A DNA stretch of 64,000 nucleotides from Alcanivoracaceae bacterium (GCA_029212745.1 JARGOL010000001.1:291948-355947), one strand, 5' to 3'. Positions 1-9,169 are shown, counted from the stretch's first letter. Notes: a model not told the origin generated them from the letters alone. Made by a program: numbers and translations.

Positions 1-515
1 TCCTGCATCGGCGTTACGCGCATGATCCCGTAACCGACATCCAGGTCCTTGCCCACCACATTGGTCCAGGTGTGGTGCACCACGTTGTGCGAATGCATCC
101 AGCGGTCAGAGGGGCTCATGTTGTCCCACTCCCAGGTATTGGACTGGATGTCCGGATCCTTCATCCAGTCCCACTGGGCGTGCAGCACGTTATGGGCAAT
201 CTCCATATTCTCGAGGATCTTGGCCACGCCGAGCATCACCACACCGAGGGCCATGACAATAATCATCGCTCCCCAGCTGGCGAGCGCATGATCCCAGGCG
301 GGCAGCAGGAACAGGCTGGCGTACATCAGCATGCGCCCGGAAAACGCCAGCGTTCGCTGGGTGCGGATCAGGCGCAGGATATACAGCCGGTCGCGCTCGC
401 CGCGTGATTCCAGCGTTTCGTAATAGATCGCATCCATGTCACGGCCGAAGGCCTCGATCTCTTCATCGGTGAGATCCACAGGCAGGCGTGCTTTTGCAGT
501 CGCGGTTTGAGACAT
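1..515 (-). CDS. Acyl-CoA/fatty acid desaturase (DesB-type), 3' end outside window
   Basis: Membrane di-iron desaturase that introduces a cis double bond into acyl-CoA or acyl lipids. The frame is open from the ATG at 515 to the window edge, about 171 codons. A hydrophobic segment near residues 60-90 is followed by histidine box HNVLH, then QWDW, then a second box HNVVHH. The third HxxHH box lies beyond the edge. The start has an SD-like GAGGG that overlaps the stop of the upstream reductase gene, so the two are probably translated as one operon. The same box order and spacing recur in the desaturases at 33.0-34.2 kb and 34.4-35.6 kb, so this is one of three paralogues. Confidence 0.88.
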   Translation of the reverse strand, partial: MSQTATAKARLPVDLTDEEIEAFGRDMDAIYYETLESRGERDRLYILRLIRTQRTLAFSGRMLMYASLFLLPAWDHALASWGAMIIVMALGVVMLGVAKILENMEIAHNVLHAQWDWMKDPDIQSNTWEWDNMSPSDRWMHSHNVVHHTWTNVVGKDLDVGYGIMRVTPMQ

Positions 516-525
516 GTTCAGGCCC

Positions 526-1647
526 TCACAAATCCAGTTCGCAGTCACCGGCCGCCGCGCAGACACAGGTCTGCACAATGGCGCCGGCTTCATTCAATAC
601 TTCGCCGGTGCGCAGATCGCGCACGCAGCCTGATTTCAGGGTGGTGTTGCAGGTGTGGCAGATACCCATGCGACACCCGTGCGGCGGGTTCAGGCCGGCG
701 TCTTCCGCCACGCGCAGCAGGTTGGTGGCACTGTCGGCCTCCACCTCCAGATCGCTGTTGGCAAAACGCACCCGGCCGCCCACGGCGTCGTCGGGAACCT
801 CGGCCAGGTCGGCACGGAAACGCTCGATATGCAGCCGGTGCGCCAGCCCCGCTTCTTCCCAGGTGGCCTCCACGGCACGCAGCAGATCAGCCGGGCCACA
901 GGCGTAGCAATCGCGCGACTGCCAGTCCGGGCAGAGCCGCGCCAGGTTTTCCAGGCTGAAATGCCGGGCCGGGTCATCGGCCGCGAGGGCGGCGGTGTGT
1001 ATCTCGTGCAGGGTGTAATGCTTCTGTGCCGCGTCGATCTCGCGCAGCTCCTGGCCGAAGATGGTTTCCTGCGGGCTCGGCGCGTAATGGATATGCACCG
1101 AATTGGCCATGCGCTGTTGTGCCAGCATGCTGCGCAGCATGCTCATGGCCGGGGTGATGCCACTGCCGGCGGTAATGAACAGCGGCTGTGTCGGCGATGC
1201 ATCGGGCAGGTAGAAATCGCCCTGGGGCAGGCCCACCGGCACGTAATCGCCCACCTTCAGTTTGCGCACCAGGTAATGGGACAGCCGGCCGCCATCGATG
1301 GCCTTGACGGTGATGGTGAAGCAGCCGTCTCCCCGCTCCGGCGCCGACGAGACGGTATAGGTACGCGTGTAGTGCTTGCCGTCCACCGCCACACCGATGC
1401 GCACATGCTGGCCGGGGCGGTGGCCACGCCAGTTGGCACCCGGGCGCAGGGTGATGGTGCGGGCATGACTGGTCTCGTCCCAGACGGCTTCCACCCGCGC
1501 CTGCATCTTGTGGGTGGTCCACAGCGGGTTCACCAGCTCGACGTAATGGGAGGTCTTCAGGGGGTAAGCCATCATGTCTGTCAGGGTCGACAGCCAGTGC
1601 AGCCAGCCCCCGCCTGAACGGGTACTTTCCTGGTCTCTCGGAATCAT
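526..1647 (-). CDS. Ferredoxin-type oxidoreductase, electron donor to desaturase (DesC-like)
   Basis: Predicted 373-aa NAD(P)H:ferredoxin-type reductase: an FAD-binding FNR-like barrel, an NAD domain (SAGSGITP-like region ITAGSGITP), and a C-terminal plant-type 2Fe-2S domain. The cluster cysteines are visible in GCRMGICHTCNTTL (CX4CX2C), with the last one near VQTCVC. It lies 10 nt upstream of the desaturase start and should pass electrons to it, as DesC does for DesB in Pseudomonas. It is clearly paralogous to the reductase at 35.6-36.7 kb (both have the NPLW motif near the N terminus and end in CAAAGD). The start is uncertain because the SD is weak; aligning with the paralogue favours 1647. 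Confidence 0.85.
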   Translation of the reverse strand: MIPRDQESTRSGGGWLHWLSTLTDMMAYPLKTSHYVELVNPLWTTHKMQARVEAVWDETSHARTITLRPGANWRGHRPGQHVRIGVAVDGKHYTRTYTVSSAPERGDGCFTITVKAIDGGRLSHYLVRKLKVGDYVPVGLPQGDFYLPDASPTQPLFITAGSGITPAMSMLRSMLAQQRMANSVHIHYAPSPQETIFGQELREIDAAQKHYTLHEIHTAALAADDPARHFSLENLARLCPDWQSRDCYACGPADLLRAVEATWEEAGLAHRLHIERFRADLAEVPDDAVGGRVRFANSDLEVEADSATNLLRVAEDAGLNPPHGCRMGICHTCNTTLKSGCVRDLRTGEVLNEAGAIVQTCVCAAAGDCELDL

Positions 1648-1728
1648 GTTGTAGCGCTCGCTGTGTTGTTATCGGCAGGCTCTTCGGCCACTTCCACCGT
1701 ACCTGCGGCGAATCAGGCACGCAATAAT

Positions 1729-1746
1729 AGTGAACGAATGTTCACA
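1729..1746. promoter_or_regulatory. DesT-type palindromic operator upstream of desaturase operon
   Basis: AGTGAACGAATGTTCACA, with a perfect GTGAAC-N4-GTTCAC dyad, about 82 bp upstream of the reductase-desaturase operon. It matches the form of the Pseudomonas DesT operator (AGTGAAC-N4-GTTGACT, from memory). Related sites occur at 34337-34354, 36690-36707 and 36729-36746. Confidence 0.65.
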
Positions 1747-1772
1747 GAAGATCAACACAGTGATACAGGCGG

Positions 1773-2435
1773 CTAGCGGCGGGCGGAGAACAGGGCCATG
1801 CAGCCCACGGTGGCCACGGTGACATCGCTGAAACGGGCTGCCAGAGCGGCCTGCAGACCCTCGGCGCTGTCACCCCGGTTGCTGAAGATGCCCTTGCGGT
1901 TGTACAGCGCCATCAACGCCCGCGCCGCCGGGCTGCGCGGCACACCCCGGCCCAGCAGCGTGGCCCCGAACAACAGGGCACCCGGGTTCATCAGCTCGCG
2001 GGCGTTATCAAAGATACGGCCCTTCTCGGAGAAATCCCCGGGCACACAATGCAGCAACAGATTCATGCCCACAGAATCGAATACGCCACCCTCCACCGAC
2101 ATGTCCTCGAGGACATTGCGCTGCCAGGTGGTCGGCCGGTAGCGGGCAATGCGCTGAGCGGTGAACGCCAGCGAGTGTGAATTCATGTCCATCAGGGCGA
2201 CGCGGGGGTGGGCCACCGGGAAATCACAGTGATCCAGGAAGTAGCCGCTGCCGACGCCGACATCGAGGTGATTACCACTGACATATTCGTTGTAACGGGC
2301 CAACAGGAAACTGGCCGGGCATTTCCACACCCAGCGGCACGAGGCGCCCAGTACGACGCTGTCATAGGCCGACAGGGTGAACTTGCCGTAGACGGCCTGC
2401 CCGGCTTCCACCTGCTTGTGGGTAATCTCGCTCAT
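1773..2435 (-). CDS. Class I SAM-dependent methyltransferase
   Basis: Predicted 220-aa soluble methyltransferase of unknown substrate. The glycine-rich SAM-binding motif I is LDVGVGSGYF (about residues 57-66), followed by an acidic strand end (LMDMN) and a motif IV-like region (FDSVGMNLLLHCVPG). The start at ATG 2435 is chosen because AAGGAG lies 6 nt upstream; a longer frame to 2504 lacks an SD. It stands alone between the desaturase operon's operator and an amidohydrolase on the same strand. Small-molecule or lipid methylation is possible, but nothing here fixes the substrate. Confidence 0.75.
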   Translation of the reverse strand: MSEITHKQVEAGQAVYGKFTLSAYDSVVLGASCRWVWKCPASFLLARYNEYVSGNHLDVGVGSGYFLDHCDFPVAHPRVALMDMNSHSLAFTAQRIARYRPTTWQRNVLEDMSVEGGVFDSVGMNLLLHCVPGDFSEKGRIFDNARELMNPGALLFGATLLGRGVPRSPAARALMALYNRKGIFSNRGDSAEGLQAALAARFSDVTVATVGCMALFSARR

Positions 2436-2540
2436 GCCACGCTCCTTGTCTGGCCACTGTGCACGCCAGTGACCATGACAGCATGGCACTGGCGGACATG
2501 CCATATTCCGTTTGCGCCAGATGCACCCGGGCCAGCGGTG

Positions 2541-4262
2541 CTAGCGTGCGCGGTACACCGTCTCCCCGGCCTTGACGGTTTCCAGCACCTGAAGGTCTTT
2601 CAGCTCAGCGGCCGGAACCGCCAGCGGGTCGCGGTCAAGAATGACCAGGTCCGCCCGTTTGCCGGGGGCCAATGTGCCCTTGGCGTCTTCCTCGAAGTAC
2701 TGCCACGCCGCCCATTCGGTGAGCGACTTCAGGGCGATATACGGACTGACCTTCTGGTCCTCGCCGATCACGGCACCGCTGCGGCTGGTGCGGTTCACCG
2801 TGGTGTGCAGGATCATGATCGCGCTGGGCAGTGCCACCGGCGCATCATGGTGCTCGGTGAAGCGCATGCCCCGCTCCAGTGCCGACTGCGTGGGCGAGAT
2901 GCGCATGGCGCGTTCCGGGCCCAGGGTCTCATCGCGGTGCCAGTCACCCCAGTAGAAGGTGTGCATGGAGAAAAACGACGGCACGATGCCCAGCGCCTTC
3001 ATCTGGTCGAGCTGGTCTTCGCGCACGGTCTGCGCATGAATCATGACCGTGCGCCGGTCATCATTGCCGTGATGGGCACTGGCATTGGCCACGGCCTCGA
3101 TCATGGCGTCGGCGGCCGCATCGCCATTGCAGTGCACCAGCAGCTGCCAGTTGTTTTCAAAGGCAAGATCCACCTGGCGCTGGCGCTCGGCCGCATCCGG
3201 GATGGCCGGGTAGCCGGCATAGTCGTCAGCGGCATTGTGGGGCGGATGGAAATACGGCTGGCTGAGCCAGGCCGTCTTGCCCTGCGGCGAGCCATCAAAG
3301 CTCAGCTTTACACCGGCGATGCGAAAGCCGTTGTGATAGTCAGTGCTGACGCCGTGCTTGCGCATGTACTGTTCAGCCATGCCCACATCCGGGTACACCG
3401 CCACATCAATGGCCAGCCGGTTGGCGTCGGCCAGCGAGCGCCATGTTTCCGCAGTGCCGGGGTCCGAGCGCCCTTCCTGGGCAGTGGTGAAACCCTGCGC
3501 GGTATAGGCGTCCACACCCGCCAGCGCCAGGGCCTTTTTCATGTCCTGGTCAAAGGTGGCAAACAGGGAGAACAGTGGCGCGAAGAACGCCATTTCCTCC
3601 AGCACGCCATCCGGCGTCACCCCATCCGCGCCACGGCGAATGACCCCGCCCGCCGGGTCAGGCGTGTCGCTGCCGTAGCCAGCCATCTCCAGCCCCTTGT
3701 GGTTGAGTACGCCCAGGTGCCCGGACTGGTGAACGATCAACACCGGGCGCTCGGTGGACACCCGGTCAAGGTCGTCGGCAGTGGGATGGCGTTTCTCCGC
3801 CAGCTGGGAATCATCGTAGCCAAAGCCGATGATCCAGCCGGATTCCTGCAACAGCCTGTTGTTGTCCTGCGCCCAGTCCTTGAGCAGTGCAACCAGCGTG
3901 TCGATGGACTGGCCGTCGCCATCCGGCGGCGGCAACAGGTTGGCCGACAGGGCCTGGAAACCGACATTGGCGATATGGCCATGGGCATCGATAAAGCCGG
4001 GCAGCAGGGTCCGGCCGGCAAGGTCCACCTCGCGGGTCGCCTCCCCTTTCAGTGCGCTGGCCTGCGCCAGCGTGCCGGTGAACTGGATGCGGCCATCACG
4101 TACGGCCAGCGCCTCCACGTACGCCGGCTCATCCCCCGCCATGGTGAGAATGGGGCCACCGTGATAGATGGCGTCCGCCACCGGGCCGGACGGCGCCTTG
4201 TCACAGCCGGCCAGCAACAACCCAGCCATGACGAGCGAAACCGCAGTCTGCATCCTTTTCAT
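2541..4262 (-). CDS. Amidohydrolase family lipoprotein (YtcJ/imidazolonepropionase-like)
   Basis: 573-aa metal-dependent hydrolase exported as a lipoprotein: the N terminus has a lipobox, LLLAGC, at about residues 16-21. The first metal-binding HxH is in DAHGHIAN (about residue 92), and further histidines (LLVHCNGD, VMIHAQT, TEHHDAP) follow the YtcJ-like order. The C-terminal LAPGKRADLVILDRDPL is the typical strand pairing with the N-terminal beta-sandwich. SD GGGAG lies 7 nt before ATG. Substrates of such exported amidohydrolases are mostly unknown. It is monocistronic by spacing and convergent with nothing obvious. Confidence 0.85.
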   Translation of the reverse strand: MKRMQTAVSLVMAGLLLAGCDKAPSGPVADAIYHGGPILTMAGDEPAYVEALAVRDGRIQFTGTLAQASALKGEATREVDLAGRTLLPGFIDAHGHIANVGFQALSANLLPPPDGDGQSIDTLVALLKDWAQDNNRLLQESGWIIGFGYDDSQLAEKRHPTADDLDRVSTERPVLIVHQSGHLGVLNHKGLEMAGYGSDTPDPAGGVIRRGADGVTPDGVLEEMAFFAPLFSLFATFDQDMKKALALAGVDAYTAQGFTTAQEGRSDPGTAETWRSLADANRLAIDVAVYPDVGMAEQYMRKHGVSTDYHNGFRIAGVKLSFDGSPQGKTAWLSQPYFHPPHNAADDYAGYPAIPDAAERQRQVDLAFENNWQLLVHCNGDAAADAMIEAVANASAHHGNDDRRTVMIHAQTVREDQLDQMKALGIVPSFFSMHTFYWGDWHRDETLGPERAMRISPTQSALERGMRFTEHHDAPVALPSAIMILHTTVNRTSRSGAVIGEDQKVSPYIALKSLTEWAAWQYFEEDAKGTLAPGKRADLVILDRDPLAVPAAELKDLQVLETVKAGETVYRAR

Positions 4263-4475
4263 GATGTTCTCCCTTCAACCTGGTCATCCATGCACGGCCC
4301 TAAGCATATCGCACGGGCCAGGTTACTCCAGCGGCAGACGCAGTACTTCACCGGATCATCACGGCGGCCGCCCGGATGGCCCGACCGGCCCGCGACGTCC
4401 CACCCTGTTTATGGCTACCATGCCACCTCGAAAAGATACCGCCGCCACCGGCACCGCTGCGCAGGAGACACCCGC

Positions 4476-5270
4476 ATGAGTAACACACGCCACACTGCCC
4501 TGATCACCGGCGCCAGCGCCGGCATCGGCGCCGCCTTCGCGCATCACCTCGCGAAAGAGGGCTACGACTTGCTGCTGGTGGCAAGGCGCGTAGAGCGTCT
4601 GCAGGCGCTGCAGGAAGAACTGGAAAACGCCCACGGCATTGACTGCCAGGTGTTCGGCGCCGACCTCACCGACCCGGCGGCACCGAAAGCGATCATGGAT
4701 TTTGCCACCCGTGAAAAGATTCACATCGATGTGCTGATCAACAACGCCGGCCTCTCTGGTAACTACACCTTTGCCGAGGCGGACTGGCAGGAACTGGGTG
4801 GCGAGATCCAGCTGATGATCACTGCTGTCACCGAGTTATGTCATCTAGTGGCGCCGGGCATGAAAGCACGCGGCTGGGGACGCATCATCAACCTGTCCTC
4901 CATTGCCGCGTTTGCCCCGCCAGCGGCGAGCCTGCTCTACACCGCCATCAAGAGTTACGTGCTCAACCTGTCGCAATCCCTGGACATGGAACTGAAACCC
5001 CACGGCGTTCATGTCACCGCCCTGTGCCCGGGTTTTACCCGCAGTGAGTTCCACGACGTCATGGGCACGAAGGATGAGGCGTACAGCCTGCCCGACATTC
5101 TCTGGCAGGATGCCGACGCGGTTGTGGCCGAGGGCTGGCGTGCCGTGGAAAAAGGCAAATCGGTGTGCGTGCCCGGCAATGTGAACAAACTGGTGGCCAG
5201 CAGCATCCGGCCATTGCCCATGAAGCTGCGTTACTTCATGGGCGACAAGTTCAATCCGTTCAAGCACTGA
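4476..5270 (+). CDS. Short-chain dehydrogenase/reductase (SDR)
   Basis: 264-aa classical SDR. The Rossmann nucleotide-binding motif is TGASAGIG (residues ~11-18), the NNAG strand motif is present, and the catalytic region is a Ser in NLSS followed by YTAIK (Y-x3-K). The basic residues after strand 2 (ARRVERL) suggest NADP(H). The ATG at 4476 follows CAGGAGA; the frame is open far upstream but has no better start. An oxidoreductase of hydroxyacyl, steroid or related small molecules is likely. It is convergent with the MpaB-like gene, with a 13-nt gap. Confidence 0.82.
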   Translation: MSNTRHTALITGASAGIGAAFAHHLAKEGYDLLLVARRVERLQALQEELENAHGIDCQVFGADLTDPAAPKAIMDFATREKIHIDVLINNAGLSGNYTFAEADWQELGGEIQLMITAVTELCHLVAPGMKARGWGRIINLSSIAAFAPPAASLLYTAIKSYVLNLSQSLDMELKPHGVHVTALCPGFTRSEFHDVMGTKDEAYSLPDILWQDADAVVAEGWRAVEKGKSVCVPGNVNKLVASSIRPLPMKLRYFMGDKFNPFKH

Positions 5271-5283
5271 ACCGGGCAGCGTT

Positions 5284-6312
5284 TCAGACAAACTGCATCA
5301 GCGCCGCCTCGCCCTGATCTTTCGGCGCGCGCTCGGCAACCTTAGCCGGGCGCGTGGCACAGAGATCATCGTACTGCTGGCGCGGCAGAGGCCGCCCCGC
5401 ATTCGCCCAGGCCTGTTCGGCACTTACCGTCACCGGGTTTTCCGGTGCCATACCCAGCAGCGCTGGCCCCACCACCGGCACCGTATTGGGTGAAATCATC
5501 TTCAGGATACCGATCTGCATGCGCGGGCCTTTTGGGACCACGCGCGCAGTGACCTTCATCAGCGCCACCATCACCGCATCGGTAACACGGCTCTGGCGAA
5601 TGCCGCCGAGCTCGCGCAGCCAGCGCGGCAGCGTGGCAATGGTGCCGCGCCGGAACGCCTCATTCATCAACGGAGCCATGGGCTTGAGGTACCAGGGCGC
5701 TTTTTCCAGCAGGAACTTCGATGCGCCGAGCAGATGCGCCACGGTCTTCTGGGTGGTTTCCGTGGCACACAGGTGCGCGCGCACGCGCTCATAGTAGGCA
5801 CGCATCTCGGCGCGGTTACGCGGCACGTCCTCAAGGTTGATGCTCTGGAACTTGGCGGCCTCGCGGCACTCGGCCCAGTACTGGCGATCCTCCGCTTCGG
5901 TAAGCGGGCCCGGACCGAACTTCTCATACACGTACAGCACCGAATGCCACTGCGTGAGATGGATCCACAATTGCGAGTCCGGGTGGTTGGCGTCGTATTC
6001 CAGCCCACTGAGCGGTTCCTTGCCGCGAATGCGCGAATGGATCTTCATCAGGGTGTCGGCGGCCGTCACGGCGCAGGCGCTATCGTGAAACGCGATGGTC
6101 GACACATACTGCAAGGTACGGTCATAGCGCACTGCCGGGCGGTTCATGACTGCTTCGGTGTGATCCACCGAGGCGAGCAGGAACGGTTCAAACATTTCCA
6201 CCACCACGGTGCGCTGGAACCCCAGCGTTACCGAGCCGGCAAAGCGGAACACCCGCCAGGTGATGGAATCCGGGCCGAACAGGCCATAGTCCTCATGCGC
6301 TGTGATGGTCAT
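5284..6312 (-). CDS. Oxygenase MpaB family protein (DUF2236)
   Basis: 342-aa protein that resembles the MpaB/latex-clearing-protein-like oxygenase family, heme-type enzymes acting on isoprenoid or lipid substrates. Family-like features are the N-terminal WRVFRFAG and PFLLASVDHT region, the H-rich middle (FHDSACAV, KIHSRI, DANHPDSQLWIHLTQWHS), and the conserved FxPGPLTEAEDRQYW-like turn near residue 140. Its start is ATG 6312, with AGGAG 6 nt upstream. It is divergent from the AraC gene at 6420, so the 107-bp gap probably holds both promoters and the AraC protein is a candidate regulator. Confidence 0.72.
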   Translation of the reverse strand: MTITAHEDYGLFGPDSITWRVFRFAGSVTLGFQRTVVVEMFEPFLLASVDHTEAVMNRPAVRYDRTLQYVSTIAFHDSACAVTAADTLMKIHSRIRGKEPLSGLEYDANHPDSQLWIHLTQWHSVLYVYEKFGPGPLTEAEDRQYWAECREAAKFQSINLEDVPRNRAEMRAYYERVRAHLCATETTQKTVAHLLGASKFLLEKAPWYLKPMAPLMNEAFRRGTIATLPRWLRELGGIRQSRVTDAVMVALMKVTARVVPKGPRMQIGILKMISPNTVPVVGPALLGMAPENPVTVSAEQAWANAGRPLPRQQYDDLCATRPAKVAERAPKDQGEAALMQFV

Positions 6313-6419
6313 GCACTCTCTCCTGCCGTCTTGCGATGCGCTCATGCCCACAGATTAAGGCTGGCGGGCGCACGACCCCATGGCCTACCATGTCGATAAA
6401 TAATCATTTGAGGACAGTC

Positions 6420-7442
6420 ATGCCGGGCAACCGCCACTGGGACTTTCCGCGCCCCATGGCCACTGCCGCGATCCTCGTGGACGTGGGCCAGCGGCATGGC
6501 CTGAGCCGTGGCCAGTGCCTGGCCGGCACCGCTGTGACAGCCAGCATGCTGGCCGATCCGCAGGCCACGATCACGGCAGCGCAGGAGCTGCGCCTGATTC
6601 GCAACCTGCTCAAGCACCTGGGCGATGCCGTGCCCCTGGGGCTGGAAGCCGGACAGCGCTATGAAGCCACCAGCTTCGGCATCTGGGGCTTTGCCGTGCC
6701 CAACGCCCGGACCATGCGCCAGGCCGTGGAGGTGGGCGTGCGTTACGCGCGGCTGACCACAGCCTGGTGCGCGCCGCGCATCGAAGACCGTGGCGAACAG
6801 GCGGTCATGACCGTGCGCGTGGACGGCCTGCCCGCCGATGTCAGCCAGTTCCTGCTCGAGCGTGATGCGGCCATCCTGATGAGCATCCAGCGCAGCATGG
6901 TGCCGGTGCGTATTCCACTGGAGCAGGTCACCTGCAGCTTTCCGCGCCCGCCCTACCATGCCGCCGTGGACGACTACTTCGGCGCCCCCGTGCGCTACGA
7001 CCAGCCGGAGAACCTGATCGCGGTGCACCGGATGCTGGGCACCCTGCCGGTGCCCAGCCATAACACCGCGTTCTTCAGACGCTGCGAACAGGAATGCGAG
7101 CGTTTGCTCGATAGCCACCAGCGCATGGAAGGCCTCGCCGGACAGGTGCGCCAGTGCATTACCCGCCACCTGCAAGCAGGCGCGCCGCTGGAACGTGTCT
7201 GTGAGGCGCTGGGCATGCATCGGCGCACACTGCACCGACACCTGGCAAAGGAAGGGACCGACTATGCATCGTTGCTGGAAGAAACACGGCAGACACTGGC
7301 GCAGCAGTTACTGGCGACGACGGACTTTTCCGTGGAGGAAATTGCAATGCAGCTGGGCTATCGACAGGCAACCAATTTTATTCGTGCGTTCAAACGCTGG
7401 CAAAACGTTACGCCGCTGCAGTGGCAGCATCGCCGGCGCTAA
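6420..7442 (+). CDS. AraC family transcriptional regulator (Arabinose_bd N-terminal type)
   Basis: 340-aa regulator with a long N-terminal sensing domain of the type found in OruR/ArgR-like AraC proteins (FGIWGFAV and a FxRPPPxY-like segment FPRPPYHAAVDDYFG) and a C-terminal double HTH (LERVCEALGMHRRTLHRHL and VEEIAMQLGYRQATNFIRAF). ATG 6420 is preferred because GAGGA lies 6 nt before it; ATG 6390 in the same frame lacks an SD. It is divergently transcribed from the MpaB-like oxygenase, its most likely target. The ligand is unknown. Confidence 0.85.
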   Translation: MPGNRHWDFPRPMATAAILVDVGQRHGLSRGQCLAGTAVTASMLADPQATITAAQELRLIRNLLKHLGDAVPLGLEAGQRYEATSFGIWGFAVPNARTMRQAVEVGVRYARLTTAWCAPRIEDRGEQAVMTVRVDGLPADVSQFLLERDAAILMSIQRSMVPVRIPLEQVTCSFPRPPYHAAVDDYFGAPVRYDQPENLIAVHRMLGTLPVPSHNTAFFRRCEQECERLLDSHQRMEGLAGQVRQCITRHLQAGAPLERVCEALGMHRRTLHRHLAKEGTDYASLLEETRQTLAQQLLATTDFSVEEIAMQLGYRQATNFIRAFKRWQNVTPLQWQHRRR

Positions 7443-7574
7443 TGGCATGCTGACATCAGTGCCCTGCGGCGCTATTCGCTGCCACCCCCGAATACGGTAT
7501 AACTGACTCACAGTCACCCACGCCAGAAATCGTGGTGGCTGCGCTTTTCACCCGAAGACGTTGGAGCAGAATGC

Positions 7575-7889
7575 ATGCTGGTCAGTAATATCGAAATCAT
7601 TCCCGGTCGCCGGGTGGTCAAACACCTGGGCATGGCCCAGGGCAATACCGTGCGCGCCAAGCACGCCGGCAAGGACCTGCTTGCCAGCCTGAAAAACATC
7701 GTCGGCGGCGAACTCAAGGGCTACACCGAACTGCTGCAGGAGGCCCGCGACGAGGCCGTGCAGCGCATGGTGGCTCAGGCTGAGGCCATGGGCGCCAATG
7801 CGGTGATCAATGTGCGCTTCTCCACCTCGTCGGTATCCGCCGGTGCGGCAGAGCTGTTCGCCTACGGCACCGCCGTCGTGCTGGAGTAA
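7575..7889 (+). CDS. YbjQ family protein (cytosolic form)
   Basis: 104-aa YbjQ (UPF0145, heavy-metal-binding domain by name) protein. The family signature is visible: VVKHLGMAQGNTVRAKH, then GGELKGYTELLQEAR, then the A-x-GANAVINVRF strand and the terminal YGTAVVL. The length is normal. It lacks a signal or membrane segment, unlike the next gene. First gene of a compact operon (3 nt to the next gene, which overlaps the M48 protease gene by 1 nt). YbjQ proteins form homo-oligomers; their biochemical role is not established. Confidence 0.87.
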   Translation: MLVSNIEIIPGRRVVKHLGMAQGNTVRAKHAGKDLLASLKNIVGGELKGYTELLQEARDEAVQRMVAQAEAMGANAVINVRFSTSSVSAGAAELFAYGTAVVLE

Positions 7890-7892
7890 GCC

Positions 7893-8345
7893 ATGGAATT
7901 TCTTGTCTTCCTGAGCCTGCTGACCATCGGCTACCTGTTCGGACGCATGGCGGAACAACGCCACTTTGCCTCGATCCGCGAGCGCGAAACCGAGTACCGC
8001 GATGTCCTGGCCTTCAGCGCCCGCTTTCCGCCGCCCACCACGGATCGCATCGACGCCGTACTGGTGGACGGCAACGTGGTGGTGGCCGTGGATTACTTCA
8101 AGATGACCGCCGCCGCCCTGCGCAACCTGCTCGGCGGCCGGGTCACCTCGTTTGAAACGCTGATCGAACGCGCGCGCCGCGAAGCGATCCTGCGCATGAA
8201 GGCCAACGCACAGGCCCAGGGCGCCACGCAGATCTTCAACGTCAAGCTGGAAACGTCGTCCATCGGCCAGGGCGCCTCGGGGCAATCCTTCAGCGTGGAG
8301 GTATACGCTTACGGCACGGCACTGGTGCCCGCAAAGGCCGCCTGA
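7893..8345 (+). CDS. Membrane-anchored YbjQ-like protein
   Basis: 150-aa protein with an N-terminal hydrophobic stretch (FLVFLSLLTIGYLFG) followed by a YbjQ domain diverged from its upstream neighbour: the region after residue 70 contains LLGGRVTSFETLIERARREA and QGATQIFNVKLETSS, and it ends in YAYGTALV. It is probably a second, membrane-tethered copy that arose by duplication. It overlaps the M48 protease start by one base (TGATG), which implies coupled translation and a shared function at the inner membrane. Confidence 0.8.
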   Translation: MEFLVFLSLLTIGYLFGRMAEQRHFASIRERETEYRDVLAFSARFPPPTTDRIDAVLVDGNVVVAVDYFKMTAAALRNLLGGRVTSFETLIERARREAILRMKANAQAQGATQIFNVKLETSSIGQGASGQSFSVEVYAYGTALVPAKAA

Positions 8346-9169
8346 TGGAATACGAAAACCGCCCCGTCCCCGAAGGTATCAATGTCAGCGACGAACACCC
8401 GCTGGTGGATTTCGCCTGGATGCTGGCCACCGTGGCGGTACTGGTTACCGTGCTGGTGATAGCGCTGTCGCTGAGTGCCGGCTGGCTGGCACGGCAGGTG
8501 CCCATGGCCCAGGAAAACAGCTGGGCACAGACCTATATCGAGGCCCAGCCACGCGAGCTGTCTGACGAGGCGCTGCGCAAGCAGCGCTGGCTCCAGACCC
8601 TGGCCGACCAGCTGAGCCCGGCCATGGCCCTTGAGCCAGACATGACCATCCGCGTGCACTACGTGGAAGACGACAGCGTGATCAACGCCTTCGCCACCCT
8701 GGGTGGCAATGTGGTGATCTACAGTGGGCTGATACAGGCGGTGGATTCCGAGAATGCCCTGGCCATGGTGATGGCCCACGAGATTGCCCATATCAAGCAC
8801 CGCGACCCGATCACCGCGCTGGGCCGGGGTGTCGCCGTCGCCCTGGGACTGAGTGCCATCGGCGGCGCCTCCGACTCGGCCATGGCGCAACAGATTGTCG
8901 GCAATGTCGGCATGCTCTCCGGGCTGACCTTTTCCCGCTCCCAGGAACACGCAGCCGACAAGCAAGCCATTGACGCGCTGCTGGCCCACTATGGCCACTT
9001 GAACGGCGCGGCGACCCTGTTTCAGGAACTGCAGAAAATGGAACCGCGGTTGATGCCGGAGTTCATGGCCACCCATCCGCTTACCGAGAAGCGCATCGCG
9101 CGGCTGACGCAAGCGGCTTCCGGGCACCCTGCCGGGGAAACAACACCGCTGCCCGCCTGGCTGAAGTGA
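8345..9169 (+). CDS. M48 family metalloprotease, membrane-anchored
   Basis: 274-aa zinc protease. A single N-terminal membrane helix (about residues 26-48) precedes the catalytic domain; zinc motif HEIAH is at residues 145-149, and the third ligand Glu is in RSQEHAADKQA (about residue 200). This order matches the M48 (BepA/LoiP/HtpX-like) peptidases that handle outer-membrane or periplasmic proteins. ATG 8345 overlaps the stop of the YbjQ-like gene. The YbjQ-YbjQ-M48 arrangement suggests a joint membrane quality-control role; this is inference. Confidence 0.88.
   Translation: MEYENRPVPEGINVSDEHPLVDFAWMLATVAVLVTVLVIALSLSAGWLARQVPMAQENSWAQTYIEAQPRELSDEALRKQRWLQTLADQLSPAMALEPDMTIRVHYVEDDSVINAFATLGGNVVIYSGLIQAVDSENALAMVMAHEIAHIKHRDPITALGRGVAVALGLSAIGGASDSAMAQQIVGNVGMLSGLTFSRSQEHAADKQAIDALLAHYGHLNGAATLFQELQKMEPRLMPEFMATHPLTEKRIARLTQAASGHPAGETTPLPAWLK

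Noticed and set aside
2208-4475. A plus-strand frame reading continuously into the SDR gene, more than 750 codons upstream of it.
   Set aside because: It runs antisense to the methyltransferase and amidohydrolase genes; GC-rich codon bias leaves such shadow frames open. The SDR starts at 4476.
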